From: Bacillota bacterium
GTDB lineage: Bacteria > Bacillota > Clostridia > Christensenellales > Pumilibacteraceae
Direction of reading: 5' to 3'
NCBI GenBank assembly: GCA_009780135.1
Contig: WRAP01000001.1
Coordinates: 248,001 to 312,000, forward strand
DNA length: 64,000 nt
The notes under the pieces are model-generated. The model saw only the letters and a program-made list of their open reading frames with translations, had not been told where the DNA came from and made no database searches. This document shows, piece by piece, positions 17,401 to 25,909 of the stretch. The stretch's first letter is position 1. Each line of letters begins with the position of its first letter. Position numbers and translations under genes: made by a program.

Positions 17401-18983
17401 AAGCTAACAGATATATAGAATTCCCGATAAATTTATCGCAAGGTAATGTTATAAATAGCATTACTATTGCTCCCGATATATTTGTACCGATTGCTACTCC
17501 TATCAACTTTTCAGTTCAAGAAAACGGGGTGTTAAGTATTGCAGGTGCACAGCTTAGAAACGGTGATAATACTCTAATTGTTAGCACAAATAGCTTTACT
17601 GTCTCTCTAAGGCAATCCGTTATAAGATACGCTTTAGCATTAGAAGCTATGCCTGTAGATTTAGTTAATAATCCTAACTTTATTATCAACTTAATTGGTA
17701 ATGTGCATTTGCACGGACTTGGTGTTAATGTCAACGGACAACAACTATTGCAAGGACAATTCACAGTAGCAGGCAATACAATTATTGTGCCAAATGCGGT
17801 AGTTAGACAAGTTTTAGGCGATAGATATATGACAGGAACTACAGTTAATGTAATAGTAACTAACGACAGGGGATTGCATTTAACAACTCAACTGCAAATT
17901 ATAGCTGAACGAATTTTCTTTTCGTTTGGTCCTAATGCGATTACAACTCCGTTAAACACGGCTGCAGGCATAGAACAACCGTTTATAAATATAGCTCCAG
18001 GACACAATCACTTTACAGAAATTCATATAGAGCTAACAAATTTTGTTGGTTACAATATTCTAGGTATAAGCTTTGCTGATACAAATGTCGAAAGTGAAGC
18101 TAGAAGAGAAATGATACGCTTATCCGAAATGCCGATTTTCAGAATAGAAAATATCGGTGGTGGAGTTACTAGACTAGTTGTTCCAGCTAGCATTGCTATG
18201 GGGTTAACGGCAGGTACAGAGCATCGCATTTGGGTGTTTACACCTCTACATAGCGCACGCACGCTAGAGGGACAGTATCTTAGAGTTTTCAATGGCAATC
18301 ACGACGATGGACTTAACCGTGCTCCAAACTTTATAGCGGATAATTTTATAGTAGATATAACAGGCAATGTCGAGATTGGCTTTGCCAGTAATTCATTTGC
18401 ATTCTTACTTGATTTATTTGCTTCAGAAATACCGGATACTGTTGTTATTCCGGATGAAGTTCCGTTTTTAGGCGGAACTGAAATTTCTTTATCAGAGTTG
18501 GGAATTCCCGAATTGATAGATTTATCGAATTACGCTGACTTTAGCTACTCAACCTTTTCTAGTGTCGGCACTATATTTGCTATCCGAAATGCAAGTGGTC
18601 AGCTTATTAGAGAATTTTCTAGAAACGAAATTGTTGTAATAGACCCGCTTGGAGAAAGATTATATGGATGCGATTGTTTCGATGGTAATAATGAGGAACA
18701 AGTACAAGAATGTATTTGCCCAATGCCATTAATTTCGTTTATTACCTCTTACGGAGGCACAAGAAGCGAAACGCATTGGGTAACAGCAACAATAACTATT
18801 CCGATTATTAACACCCCGATTTCTTTTCCAATACCAATTCCTATGCCGGTAGATGCCTTTTATGTATCTGGCTTTACACTTAGCCAAGCACTTCTAGCCG
18901 AATTAGGTCTTGGAGAATTTACAATAGAAGTTCGCAACAATTACAACATTGCCCTCACAAGCCTAACAATAATAGATTTATAA
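14469..18983 (+). CDS. Giant cell-surface lipoprotein, unknown function
   Basis: The 1504-residue protein begins with a lipoprotein signal ending in the lipobox 'LLTSCAN' (Cys32). The mature protein is rich in Asn, Thr, Gly and beta-strand patterns, with no recognisable enzyme motif. Residues 470-800 have many short Gly/Asn-turn strands that would suit a beta-helix; later parts look like repeated Ig-like or carbohydrate-binding modules. A cysteine-rich insert, 'CDCFDGN...VQECIC', occurs near residue 1400 in an otherwise cysteine-poor protein. Its location after an ABC exporter and near another large lipoprotein suggests a surface assembly or nutrient-binding role, which is inference. Confidence 0.8.
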   Translation: MKKQNSKFKKIVISIFILAFVVVASIPLLTSCANRNEGYTYALSRNATNRIFQSLEQRFSLPTIVTDDQNYTVVWSVGSSSIANNPVAILDTVNEGFYSLQLIDVTHNITTASTTLIAIVTGTNHTVTLYYTVTVRDISTDHLSAISSSKHGNINYTTRGIARTRVFGLYDIQLPECGTATPGRFEGNNWVHGTWQDVTFTHSSSTFLLMWNYRGEVDISVWIEEQQDNGTFIRLTPQNYSPANIARVVYNPQICDRTVTVNFLNPGIVRVVAESAGQIRPGFSPRYEFTYEIIDAVNTYDFDDIKLLERLARYTYITEGVEGQMRGSGIAVAGASARGRSLGNYINSSNYNGLLSLHFNTTPTPTPSHYIQNTGSNYRWDGFDDVGEYFIEFAHWAPSFRFRDIVIRSTHRDLLTATRYNGRMETWAEGTWFFGSVFGNGFHLDATPYTRSEEGRYRNVHSMRGLPNGDSIGFESRRFFPGYGWGDLYAFYMLANNSILDNITLTGENIPQGATAIRLNQYHKIGVIGTSMLAGMDKEFSIGRAHNNGVFTSGLYIEGITIQNSIIEKGLTLVGAGFAPNANNPITINTSVLRFGGFTGVLGVSYGGGIGQADPENGEAVRTVAPEHSLSVRNNQRIQHPNEGSSFGNFIISRNNIFHDISVSPLLTMPSRSGSHISIEGNENHFFTWLRSNDIQFPEMTDPNHEGFARIMGGSINGMIPALMNRVFTNNNGAGPTASGRGHAFPQGRTWSQTNIARYEQPNGVFLVNIPVIIVTDEGQDKNNYVTFANSVLATATETAVGLVSDHAGGNTPRDLNQRFDLIMLHSPNNATPDMAGRLIRIMEMNTVSINERIINMVPAGTRMPTFSSGTIVELTEGFNTKGEVVLFNEGLASFSGHRIFLGNREIESIYNAENRSITMQFTDIFGAGVDGFGAYEFSIINMQSRSREPVSRFSMIFGGGFGGNPSNVVPGSIGFSEANRYIEFPINLSQGNVINSITIAPDIFVPIATPINFSVQENGVLSIAGAQLRNGDNTLIVSTNSFTVSLRQSVIRYALALEAMPVDLVNNPNFIINLIGNVHLHGLGVNVNGQQLLQGQFTVAGNTIIVPNAVVRQVLGDRYMTGTTVNVIVTNDRGLHLTTQLQIIAERIFFSFGPNAITTPLNTAAGIEQPFINIAPGHNHFTEIHIELTNFVGYNILGISFADTNVESEARREMIRLSEMPIFRIENIGGGVTRLVVPASIAMGLTAGTEHRIWVFTPLHSARTLEGQYLRVFNGNHDDGLNRAPNFIADNFIVDITGNVEIGFASNSFAFLLDLFASEIPDTVVIPDEVPFLGGTEISLSELGIPELIDLSNYADFSYSTFSSVGTIFAIRNASGQLIREFSRNEIVVIDPLGERLYGCDCFDGNNEEQVQECICPMPLISFITSYGGTRSETHWVTATITIPIINTPISFPIPIPMPVDAFYVSGFTLSQALLAELGLGEFTIEVRNNYNIALTSLTIIDL

Positions 18984-19017
18984 TAGAAAAATACTTTAAA
19001 AGTTCTTTTTTATAATT

Positions 19018-19047
19018 TGACCACATATCAATTTATATGATATAATT
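19018..19047 (+). promoter_or_regulatory. Strong sigma-A-like promoter for lysA
   Basis: TTGACC, 18-bp spacer, perfect TATAAT. The -10 box ends five bases before the ATG of lysA, so transcription would start at or next to the A of the ATG. Confidence 0.7.
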
Positions 19048-19052
19048 TTGTA

Positions 19053-20405
19053 ATGGTTACGACAAAAGCAAAAACCATTTTTAAAAGCGATATGAATAGT
19101 GATATTCAAGCAAGATTAACCCCAAGTATTAACAACAAGGGGCATTTGGTATTAGGCGAATGCGATTGCTACGATTTAGTTAAAGAATTTGGCACCCCAC
19201 TTTATGCTCTTGACCAACAATATATTGAATATATGTCGTTGGCACTTGTGAATACAGCAAAAAAGGAATATCCTAACAGTCTTATTTGTTATGCCTCTAA
19301 AGCAATGTGTTGTAAAGCATTATATCAGCTAGTTAGTCGACTTGGTCTAGGAGTTGATGTTGCTAGCGGTGGTGAATTATATACAGCAATAATAGCTGGA
19401 GTAGACCCAAATAAAATCTATGTACATGGTAATGCTAAAACAGTAGCAGAATTAAGTGAGTGTTTAGTTGCAGACGTTCATGCTGTTGTTATTGATAGCT
19501 TAGATGAAATTGAAACACTTAATAATTTAGCATTAAATCACGGTAAAATTCAAGGTGTTTTAGTGCGTGTAAATCCGGGTGTAGAAGCTCATACTCATGA
19601 GTATATTCAAACGGCAAAGGTAGATTCTAAATTTGGATTTTCTGTAGCAAATGGTACGGCGAAACAAGCGATTAATGTGGTAAATAATAAGCAAAATCTG
19701 AAATTGTTGGGGCTTCATTGTCATATAGGTAGTCAGATATTTGATACAACAGCATTTGAATTAGCAGTAGATAAAATGACGGATTTTATGGTTGAACTTA
19801 AAAACAACTTTAAAATAGAGATTGAAGAGCTTAATATGGGTGGTGGATTTGGTGTGATTTATACCGATGAGGACAAGCCTCTAAAGCCCGAAATTTATGT
19901 TAGAAATATTGTTGGAAAACTAAAAGAATGTATCGAAAAGAAATCTATTAAGCCACCAAGACTTATTTTAGAACCGGGTCGCTCGATAGTAGGCGAAGCA
20001 GGCATTACTTTGTATAATGTTACAACAGTTAAAGAAATTCCTAATGTACGCAAGTATATTGCCGTAAACGGCGGGATGTTTGAAAATCCCAGACATGCAT
20101 TGTACCAGTCTAAATACACTGCAACGCTAGCATTAAAAGCTAATGAGCCTAAAACCGAAACAGTAACAATAGCAGGGAAGTGTTGCGAAAGTGGAGATAT
20201 ACTAGCTAGAGATTTAAAACTTCAAAGAGCTGAAAAAGGCGATGTTTTAGCAGTGCTTTCTACGGGTGCCTATAATTACTCTATGGCATCTAACTATAAC
20301 CGTAATCTAATACCGCCTGTTATTCTATGCAATAACGGCAAAGCAAAATATATTGTAAAACCGCAAACTTACGAGGATTTAGTGGCAAGGGATGAGGACT
20401 TATAA
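19053..20405 (+). CDS. lysA: Diaminopimelate decarboxylase
   Basis: LysA removes CO2 from meso-diaminopimelate to give lysine, using pyridoxal phosphate. The 450-residue fold-type III enzyme shows 'GTPLYALD', the PLP lysine K83 in 'CYASKAMCC', 'GLHCHIGSQI', the 'EPGRSIVGEAG' phosphate-binding motif and the active-site 'KCCESGDILARD'. ATG 19053 gives about 30 extra N-terminal residues compared with typical forms and sits immediately at the predicted transcription start; an ATG at 19092 is a possible alternative. asd, dapA and dapB of the same pathway lie at 60-63 kb. No lysine riboswitch is seen. Confidence 0.96.
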   Translation: MVTTKAKTIFKSDMNSDIQARLTPSINNKGHLVLGECDCYDLVKEFGTPLYALDQQYIEYMSLALVNTAKKEYPNSLICYASKAMCCKALYQLVSRLGLGVDVASGGELYTAIIAGVDPNKIYVHGNAKTVAELSECLVADVHAVVIDSLDEIETLNNLALNHGKIQGVLVRVNPGVEAHTHEYIQTAKVDSKFGFSVANGTAKQAINVVNNKQNLKLLGLHCHIGSQIFDTTAFELAVDKMTDFMVELKNNFKIEIEELNMGGGFGVIYTDEDKPLKPEIYVRNIVGKLKECIEKKSIKPPRLILEPGRSIVGEAGITLYNVTTVKEIPNVRKYIAVNGGMFENPRHALYQSKYTATLALKANEPKTETVTIAGKCCESGDILARDLKLQRAEKGDVLAVLSTGAYNYSMASNYNRNLIPPVILCNNGKAKYIVKPQTYEDLVARDEDL

Positions 20406-20478
20406 AAGACTTAAAACATCAGGTTAAATTATTAAAATTATCCATTCTTACTTGGTTTTTAAGTTTTCAACTTTTATT

Positions 20479-21288
20479 ATGATATTACTGCAACACGGAA
20501 TTGAATTAGCCATTGTGGTGCTATTGGCGATAGTGATAGCGATTGTTTTTCATGAGGTAGCACACGCACTTGTGGCAAAATGGAACGGTGATTTAACAGC
20601 TCAGTATGCTAGGCGCATAACGCTTAATCCTGTTAGACATTTTGACCTTACAGGTTTTGTTATGCTGGCTTTGGTGGGTTTTGGTTGGGCAAAACCTGTG
20701 CCTGTTAATATTGATAATTTTAATAACAGACGAAGAGGCACGATTTTAGTATCGTTAGCAGGGATAAAAATAAATTTGATTTTAGCATTTTTATCGGCAT
20801 TCTTTTTAGTAATTATAGAAAGGTTTAGCGGAATTGGTGGGGTTAGGGTAAGCGGTGTAAATTATTATCATCTTTATGCTGTCATTCATTTTGTTAGAGG
20901 TATTCCTAATCATCTTATTGGTACTAGTCAAGTTATAGCATATGTGTTTGGAGTGTTTTTCTTTGTGCTACTAAATATCAATGTTATGCTAGCGCTATTT
21001 AACTTACTACCACTTTTCCCGTTAGATGGACATCGTTTATTGGAGGCTACTTTAGGTAGTTATAATAGGGTGGTTAAATTCCTTAGAGATTGGGGTATGG
21101 CAATATTGCTTGGACTTGTTGGCTTAAATATCCTTCTTTGGATAATTGCTGATACCACAGGCAATGGTTTTATAATGAATTTTTCGCCATTAGCGGCTTA
21201 TATGCATTTTGTAGGGGGAGCAATATCTCAAAGCTTCCTTAATTTATTTAGACTAATATTTGGACTTCCGCCACTGTGGATTTTTTAG
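20479..21288 (+). CDS. Site-2-protease-family (M50) intramembrane metalloprotease
   Basis: About 270 residues with five to six membrane helices. The zinc motif 'FHEVAHALVAKW' (HExxH) is in the first helix and 'NLLPLFPLDGHRLLEA' provides the third ligand region (the usual NPxPxLDG variant). This architecture is the short YwhC/Rip-type S2P without a PDZ domain. The track start is TTG at 20452; the ATG at 20479 places the first helix at the usual spot. scpA follows 12 bases downstream, a neighbour pair often seen in Clostridia and Bacilli. Substrates are not evident. Confidence 0.9.
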   Translation: MILLQHGIELAIVVLLAIVIAIVFHEVAHALVAKWNGDLTAQYARRITLNPVRHFDLTGFVMLALVGFGWAKPVPVNIDNFNNRRRGTILVSLAGIKINLILAFLSAFFLVIIERFSGIGGVRVSGVNYYHLYAVIHFVRGIPNHLIGTSQVIAYVFGVFFFVLLNINVMLALFNLLPLFPLDGHRLLEATLGSYNRVVKFLRDWGMAILLGLVGLNILLWIIADTTGNGFIMNFSPLAAYMHFVGGAISQSFLNLFRLIFGLPPLWIF

Positions 21289-21300
21289 GAGATAATTTTT

Positions 21301-22173
21301 ATGCCGGCAATAGATAGATTAGCAAAGGAATTTGATGCGCCACCACCGCCTACACTTACGATAGACGAACGCACAAATGCCTACATCGAAAAGTTAAAAC
21401 TAGACATTACTAGAGAGTTTACAGGACCAATGGAGGTTAAAATAGATGATTTTGATGGTTCACTCGACTTATTACTTTTTTTAGTTAAGCAAGCAAAGGT
21501 TAGTATAGAGGATATTTTTATATCCAAAATTACCGACCAGTATTTAGCATTGATTGAAGGGCTAGAAAACACAGATTTAGATAAAGCAAGTGATTTTATC
21601 TCTATAGCGGCGGTTCTTATAGAAATAAAATCTAAAGCATTATTGCCTAAAAGCGAGTTTGAGATTGATAATACTGACAATACAAAACGAGAGCTTATTC
21701 AGCGCTTAGAAGAGTACAAACTTTTTAAGGAAGCGAGTGAAAAAATGAAAGCCCAAGAAGCAGTGGGGTTTTTTTATAAAGCTCCGGATCCTACTAGTTT
21801 AGACGAAGTTGAGATATTGAAGGATATGACACCCGATGGGCTAATAAAAGCCTTACAAAAGTTATTTTTACGCTTAGAAAAAAAACCTGTGCCAAGTGCT
21901 CCTCGCTCTATTATTAAAGATAGATTTACTATTCCGCAAAAAATGTCTCACATTCGTGACATTATAGAAATACATAAGCAAGTTATTTTTAGCGAACTTT
22001 TTGACGAAGATTACTCAAAATTAGAAATTATAACAAGCTTTCAAGCCCTTTTAGAACTCCTAAAAATGCAAGAGATTTATGTAATGCAAGAAGAAACATT
22101 TTCTGATATTATAGTAAGCAAACGAGAAGCAGAAGATAGGGAAGAGTTTGACGAAAATGAAATAATCGAATAA
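21301..22173 (+). CDS. scpA: Segregation and condensation protein A (kleisin)
   Basis: ScpA bridges the SMC heads together with ScpB. The N-terminal hallmark 'FDGSLDLLLFLVKQAKVSIEDI' region, 'ISIAAVLIEIKSKALLPK' and the C-terminal winged-helix 'SFQALLELLKMQEI' are all present. The protein is 290 residues, slightly longer than average because of a 45-residue N-terminal extension. GGAG precedes the ATG after the protease gene. scpB, usually adjacent, is not here; the next gene is an unknown membrane protein. Confidence 0.93.
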   Translation: MPAIDRLAKEFDAPPPPTLTIDERTNAYIEKLKLDITREFTGPMEVKIDDFDGSLDLLLFLVKQAKVSIEDIFISKITDQYLALIEGLENTDLDKASDFISIAAVLIEIKSKALLPKSEFEIDNTDNTKRELIQRLEEYKLFKEASEKMKAQEAVGFFYKAPDPTSLDEVEILKDMTPDGLIKALQKLFLRLEKKPVPSAPRSIIKDRFTIPQKMSHIRDIIEIHKQVIFSELFDEDYSKLEIITSFQALLELLKMQEIYVMQEETFSDIIVSKREAEDREEFDENEIIE

Positions 22174-22209
22174 TTAAGAAATCTAAAAAACTAATGGAGG
22201 TAAAACAAA

Positions 22210-23532
22210 GTGGAAACATGGCAAATTGTACTAATGAATATCGGTATAATCATAGGCTTATCTATAGTGATACTTATACCTCTTACAATCCATAAAAGAC
22301 GCAAGTTTAGTTGTTTAGTTGCTATTATAGAGAGTGGTTCTTATATGGAAGCTATCACTTTGAGTTATAAATTAAGAGAATCATTAGTCTGTAAATTATT
22401 TTATGCAAATACAGAAAAGCAAGTGTTAGACCTAAACAATGCTATTTGCTATTTAGGTCTTGGCGATCGACCAAATTTTTCACGAAGCGTTAATTATGTA
22501 TCGCATAAGCATTGGCAACCGATTAAGCTCTATATGCAAACTCTTGAATCTCAAATGCATGGCGAGATAGATAGAGCAAAAGAGTTCCACTTGCTTTTTT
22601 TGGCTATTCCAGAGCAAAATAAATTTATGCCAAAGGGTGGCAAATCCTACGATTATTACAATCAAATATTGCTGAGCGTATTCGATTATTTAGAAGGTAG
22701 ATATGAAGTCGCAAAAGTAAATATGAGGCGGATACTGCCCGAATTAAAAAATCCAACAATAATTAAATTCTTTGAAACTGCTTTAGAAAGAATGGAAATG
22801 GATTTTGAGGCTATAAATAAAAACGACAAAATTGTTATAGATATAGATAATGAAAACGAAAAACAGCAAATAATTACGCAACCCGCACCAAATCCACCAT
22901 ATGTATATATACAACCCGATTACTACGCAAATTTTTATCATCATATTCACAAAAAACGAGGAAGCGGTTGTTTTTTAGCTCTTGCGATAATTTTTGCTCT
23001 AGGTATGCTCCCTCATTTTTTCTTCTTTGTGGTACTAGGTGATGTACTTTTTCCAGCTCAAACTATAAACGATACCATGCAATTTACAGCAACTGTTTCT
23101 CATATAGAAACCATAAATAATAGACCGAGAATTTATTTGGAAGAATATGATTTTACCGTTAGACTACCATATCATATGTCTCAAGCAGAATTAGATAGAG
23201 TATTTATTTTGGAAGAGGACGCAGAAATTGTATTTTCTCTAGAAAGTCGTTTGTTTAATTCTTTCCCTAATGATACAAGTCATTTTGCCATAGCGCTTAA
23301 AGTAGAAGGTGAAATCTTACTTGATATTCAAGAGTTTTTAGATAGAGAGCAAGCTTTTAGGCGAGAACGAATGATTTTTATTTCTATAATGTTTGCTATA
23401 GCATTAACAATTTCTATACCTTTTATGTTGTTATACATAAAACCATGGAGAAAAAAAGTTGACAAAGAAAACTCTCTATTGCCACTAACCGAACCGCCAC
23501 CAAATTCACCACAAGGAGATAATAATATATGA
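22210..23532 (+). CDS. Membrane protein with three transmembrane helices, unknown
   Basis: The 440-residue product starts at GTG with a good GGAGG site. Helices lie near residues 5-27, 255-280 and 395-415. Between the first two is a helical, TPR-like cytoplasmic region ('LNNAICYLGLGDRPNF', 'AKVNMRRILPELKN'); between the last two is a small extracytoplasmic beta domain. The C terminus is proline-rich. Its last four bases overlap the start of the oxidoreductase gene (ATGA), so it is translated together with that gene. I do not recognise the family. Confidence 0.8.
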   Translation: METWQIVLMNIGIIIGLSIVILIPLTIHKRRKFSCLVAIIESGSYMEAITLSYKLRESLVCKLFYANTEKQVLDLNNAICYLGLGDRPNFSRSVNYVSHKHWQPIKLYMQTLESQMHGEIDRAKEFHLLFLAIPEQNKFMPKGGKSYDYYNQILLSVFDYLEGRYEVAKVNMRRILPELKNPTIIKFFETALERMEMDFEAINKNDKIVIDIDNENEKQQIITQPAPNPPYVYIQPDYYANFYHHIHKKRGSGCFLALAIIFALGMLPHFFFFVVLGDVLFPAQTINDTMQFTATVSHIETINNRPRIYLEEYDFTVRLPYHMSQAELDRVFILEEDAEIVFSLESRLFNSFPNDTSHFAIALKVEGEILLDIQEFLDREQAFRRERMIFISIMFAIALTISIPFMLLYIKPWRKKVDKENSLLPLTEPPPNSPQGDNNI

Positions 23533-24518
23533 AAACAATAAGATGGGCTGTTGTTGGCCTAGGCAAAATCTCTCGGCGTATGACCCGAGTAATCCAAAGT
23601 GTGGAGGGCGCTACAGTTTCTGCTTGTGTATCCTCTAGTAAAGAACGAGCTATTGAATATGCTAATAAATATGGTATAGAACACGCTCTTACCTATAACG
23701 AACTAGCCGAAAATCCATCACTAGTAGATGCAGTGTATATTTGCACGCATATGAATATGCACGCTAAGCCTGCAATGATGTATCTAAGCAAAAAGCTACC
23801 GGTTATGGTAGAAAAAACTTTTGCCACCAGCATAGAGGATGCTAAAAGTATTATTGATTGTGCTATAGAGAATAAAACGCTTGTTATGGAAGCTATGTGG
23901 ACAAGATTGCTTCCTGCTACGCAAGCTCTACATGATGTTTTGGCAAACGATAATGTAGGCAAAATTATCTCTATCGATAGCAAATTTGAGGTTGGAATAG
24001 GGCACACCAAAAATTCCCGAGTTTTCAAAAAGGAAGTCGGTGGCGGTGCTATGTATGATATTGGTATTTATCCTACTACATACACTCATATGCTATTAGG
24101 TATGCCTCAGGAGATTGAAGCAAATGCCAAGTTTAGAGATGGGGTAGATACTAGCGTAAACACTACCTTTACATACGACAATGGAGCGGTTGCTAAATTT
24201 AGAATTTCTACTGAGCCGTTTACTCTAAAAGAGTACTACACAATCGAAACCGAAAAAGCTACAATCAAAGTTCCGTCGTTTTTTGATGCTAGAAAAATTA
24301 TTGTAAGCTACAAAGACGGTCGCAAAAAAAGAGTTATTAAGTGTTTTAATGGTATTGAGTTTGGAAGAAGAGGTAAGCCCGATGGTTTCACTCACGAAAT
24401 TATTCACTTTAGTCAGCTAATTCGAGACGGAAAAACAGAAAGTTCTATTTTAACTCATCAAATGACGCTTGAGGTTATGGAGCTTATTATGAAGCAGTTA
24501 AAGGCAATAGGACTATAA
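23529..24518 (+). CDS. Gfo/Idh/MocA-family NAD(P)-dependent oxidoreductase
   Basis: The 329-residue protein has the N-terminal Rossmann fold start 'IRWAVVGLGKISRRM', the 'YICTHMNMHAKPAM' segment and 'VMVEKTFA' (the family's EKP region, here EKT), then the alpha/beta substrate domain with 'GGGAMYDIGIYP'. Members oxidise or epimerise sugars, inositols or trans-dihydrodiols with NAD(P). Substrate cannot be read from sequence. ATGA overlap with the preceding membrane protein indicates coupling; a terminator follows the stop. Confidence 0.9.
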   Translation: MKTIRWAVVGLGKISRRMTRVIQSVEGATVSACVSSSKERAIEYANKYGIEHALTYNELAENPSLVDAVYICTHMNMHAKPAMMYLSKKLPVMVEKTFATSIEDAKSIIDCAIENKTLVMEAMWTRLLPATQALHDVLANDNVGKIISIDSKFEVGIGHTKNSRVFKKEVGGGAMYDIGIYPTTYTHMLLGMPQEIEANAKFRDGVDTSVNTTFTYDNGAVAKFRISTEPFTLKEYYTIETEKATIKVPSFFDARKIIVSYKDGRKKRVIKCFNGIEFGRRGKPDGFTHEIIHFSQLIRDGKTESSILTHQMTLEVMELIMKQLKAIGL

Positions 24519-24546
24519 TAGTTTAGTAGACTTATACTAATACATT

Positions 24547-24576
24547 AAAAAAGTGTTTGCAAAAACGCTTTTTTTT
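24547..24576 (+). terminator. Intrinsic terminator after the oxidoreductase gene
   Basis: AAAAAAGTGTTT-GCAA-AAACGCTTTTTTTT pairs over 12 bp (one G-T) and ends in eight T. Its loop and right arm coincide with the -35 box and spacer of the next promoter. Confidence 0.75.
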
Positions 24577-24584
24577 GATATAAT
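24556..24584 (+). promoter_or_regulatory. Sigma-A-like promoter for the glycosyltransferase gene
   Basis: TTTGCA, 17-bp spacer, perfect TATAAT. It overlaps the preceding terminator. Unlike many neighbours, it feeds a normal leader of about 55 nt with AAAAGGAG before ATG 24648. Confidence 0.65.
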
Positions 24585-24647
24585 AAATTTACAAAACAAT
24601 GAGCAACAACACTATAAATTAAATTTACATAAAAAGGAGATAAAGTT

Positions 24648-25853
24648 ATGATCGAAAATACTGAAAACAAAGAGTTTATTACAACGGATTCTCATGCTAA
24701 ACAACTTAAAAAAATTGTATTTCCGTTTGTAGAAGCAGGCTTAGGGCATATTATGCCTATGCGGGCGGTAGCAGATGCATTTGAAGCTAAGTACGGCAAT
24801 AAATGCGAAGTTTTGCGTACCAATTTTTTTCAACACGAGGATAATGCTAAACTTAAGTATGTGGAAGATGTGCTCATAAAAGAGGTTTACAAGCATAATA
24901 AAAGTAAAATTCATTATTTTTATCAATCTATACTTATGGGGTTACTTGGTCAAAAGGCTATTAAAGGACTTTACAGCTTGTGGTGGAAGCGTGGATATAA
25001 GCCTAGTATGGAGCGTATTCAAAGCCTAGATGCGGATTTAATATTCCACACTCATTTTGCAACACTTTTTTATGCTAATGAAAGTAAGGCACAAGGGAAG
25101 TTAAAAGCCAAAAACATAATGTATTGCCCGGATCCAAAAATTGGTAATCAATGGGACAAGCGAGCCGAATTTGTAGCAATTTCATCTAAACTCGGTGAAA
25201 ACAGAGCAAAAAAGCAACGAGGATTTAGAAAATACGGCACAAGGTTTGCCACAGTTCCGTTTTTAATTAGAGCACAAGTTGCAGAGTATACTAAAACTCG
25301 AAAAGAATACAAAGAGCAACTTGGTATAGATCCCAATAAATTCACAATACTTTTAGCAGACGGAGCATACGGAGTTGGTAAACTTAAGCAAACGGTTTAC
25401 GAGCTTTTAAAATCAAAAATCCCTCTAACAATTATCCCCGTTTGTGGTAAAAACGAAGCTCTTTATAAAGAGTTTTTAACATTAACTCCGCCACCACATA
25501 TCACACTAAAACCCTACGGATTTACTGATCAAATGTTATTGCTGGCATCCAGTTGCGATTTGTTTATTGGTAAAGCAGGGGCAAGTAATCTAGCCGAACC
25601 TACATATTTTGGAGCCCCTAGCATTGTAACCTTTACTGCAACGGCAATAGAAAAATGGATTTGTGCCCACTATACCGATGTACTTAAATGTGCTGTAAAA
25701 ATCACAAATATCAAAAAAGCGGTTGATTTAGCAATAAGTTTTGCCGAAAACCCTGATTTAATGTTGCCCTACATAGAAGCCACCAAACCTGCTCGTTGCT
25801 ACGATGGCCCCGAACAACTAGCAGATATTCTGTGGGAAGAGTTGAATCAATAA
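24648..25853 (+). CDS. GT28-family glycosyltransferase, MGDG-synthase/UgtP-like
   Basis: The 401-residue protein has the N-terminal acceptor motif 'PFVEAGLGHIMPMRAVADAF' typical of monogalactosyl-/diacylglycerol glucosyltransferases and MurG-like GT28 enzymes. The C-terminal donor domain has 'PVCGKNEALYKEF', 'PYGFTDQMLLLASSCDLFIG' and the nucleotide-sugar motif 'GKAGASNLAEPTYFGAPSIV'. It probably transfers a hexose to a membrane lipid at the inner leaflet. The exact sugar and acceptor are inferred from family only. A strong Shine-Dalgarno precedes ATG. Confidence 0.85.
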   Translation: MIENTENKEFITTDSHAKQLKKIVFPFVEAGLGHIMPMRAVADAFEAKYGNKCEVLRTNFFQHEDNAKLKYVEDVLIKEVYKHNKSKIHYFYQSILMGLLGQKAIKGLYSLWWKRGYKPSMERIQSLDADLIFHTHFATLFYANESKAQGKLKAKNIMYCPDPKIGNQWDKRAEFVAISSKLGENRAKKQRGFRKYGTRFATVPFLIRAQVAEYTKTRKEYKEQLGIDPNKFTILLADGAYGVGKLKQTVYELLKSKIPLTIIPVCGKNEALYKEFLTLTPPPHITLKPYGFTDQMLLLASSCDLFIGKAGASNLAEPTYFGAPSIVTFTATAIEKWICAHYTDVLKCAVKITNIKKAVDLAISFAENPDLMLPYIEATKPARCYDGPEQLADILWEELNQ

Positions 25854-25909
25854 CAATACCAATTCACAATATGTCCAATAAAAAAACAAAAAATAGGAAA
25901 CATTAAAAA

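Noticed and set aside
18984-19052. Lysine riboswitch upstream of lysA
   Set aside because: The gap is too short and the promoter ends at the ATG, leaving no room for a leader RNA; none is seen before asd/dapA either.
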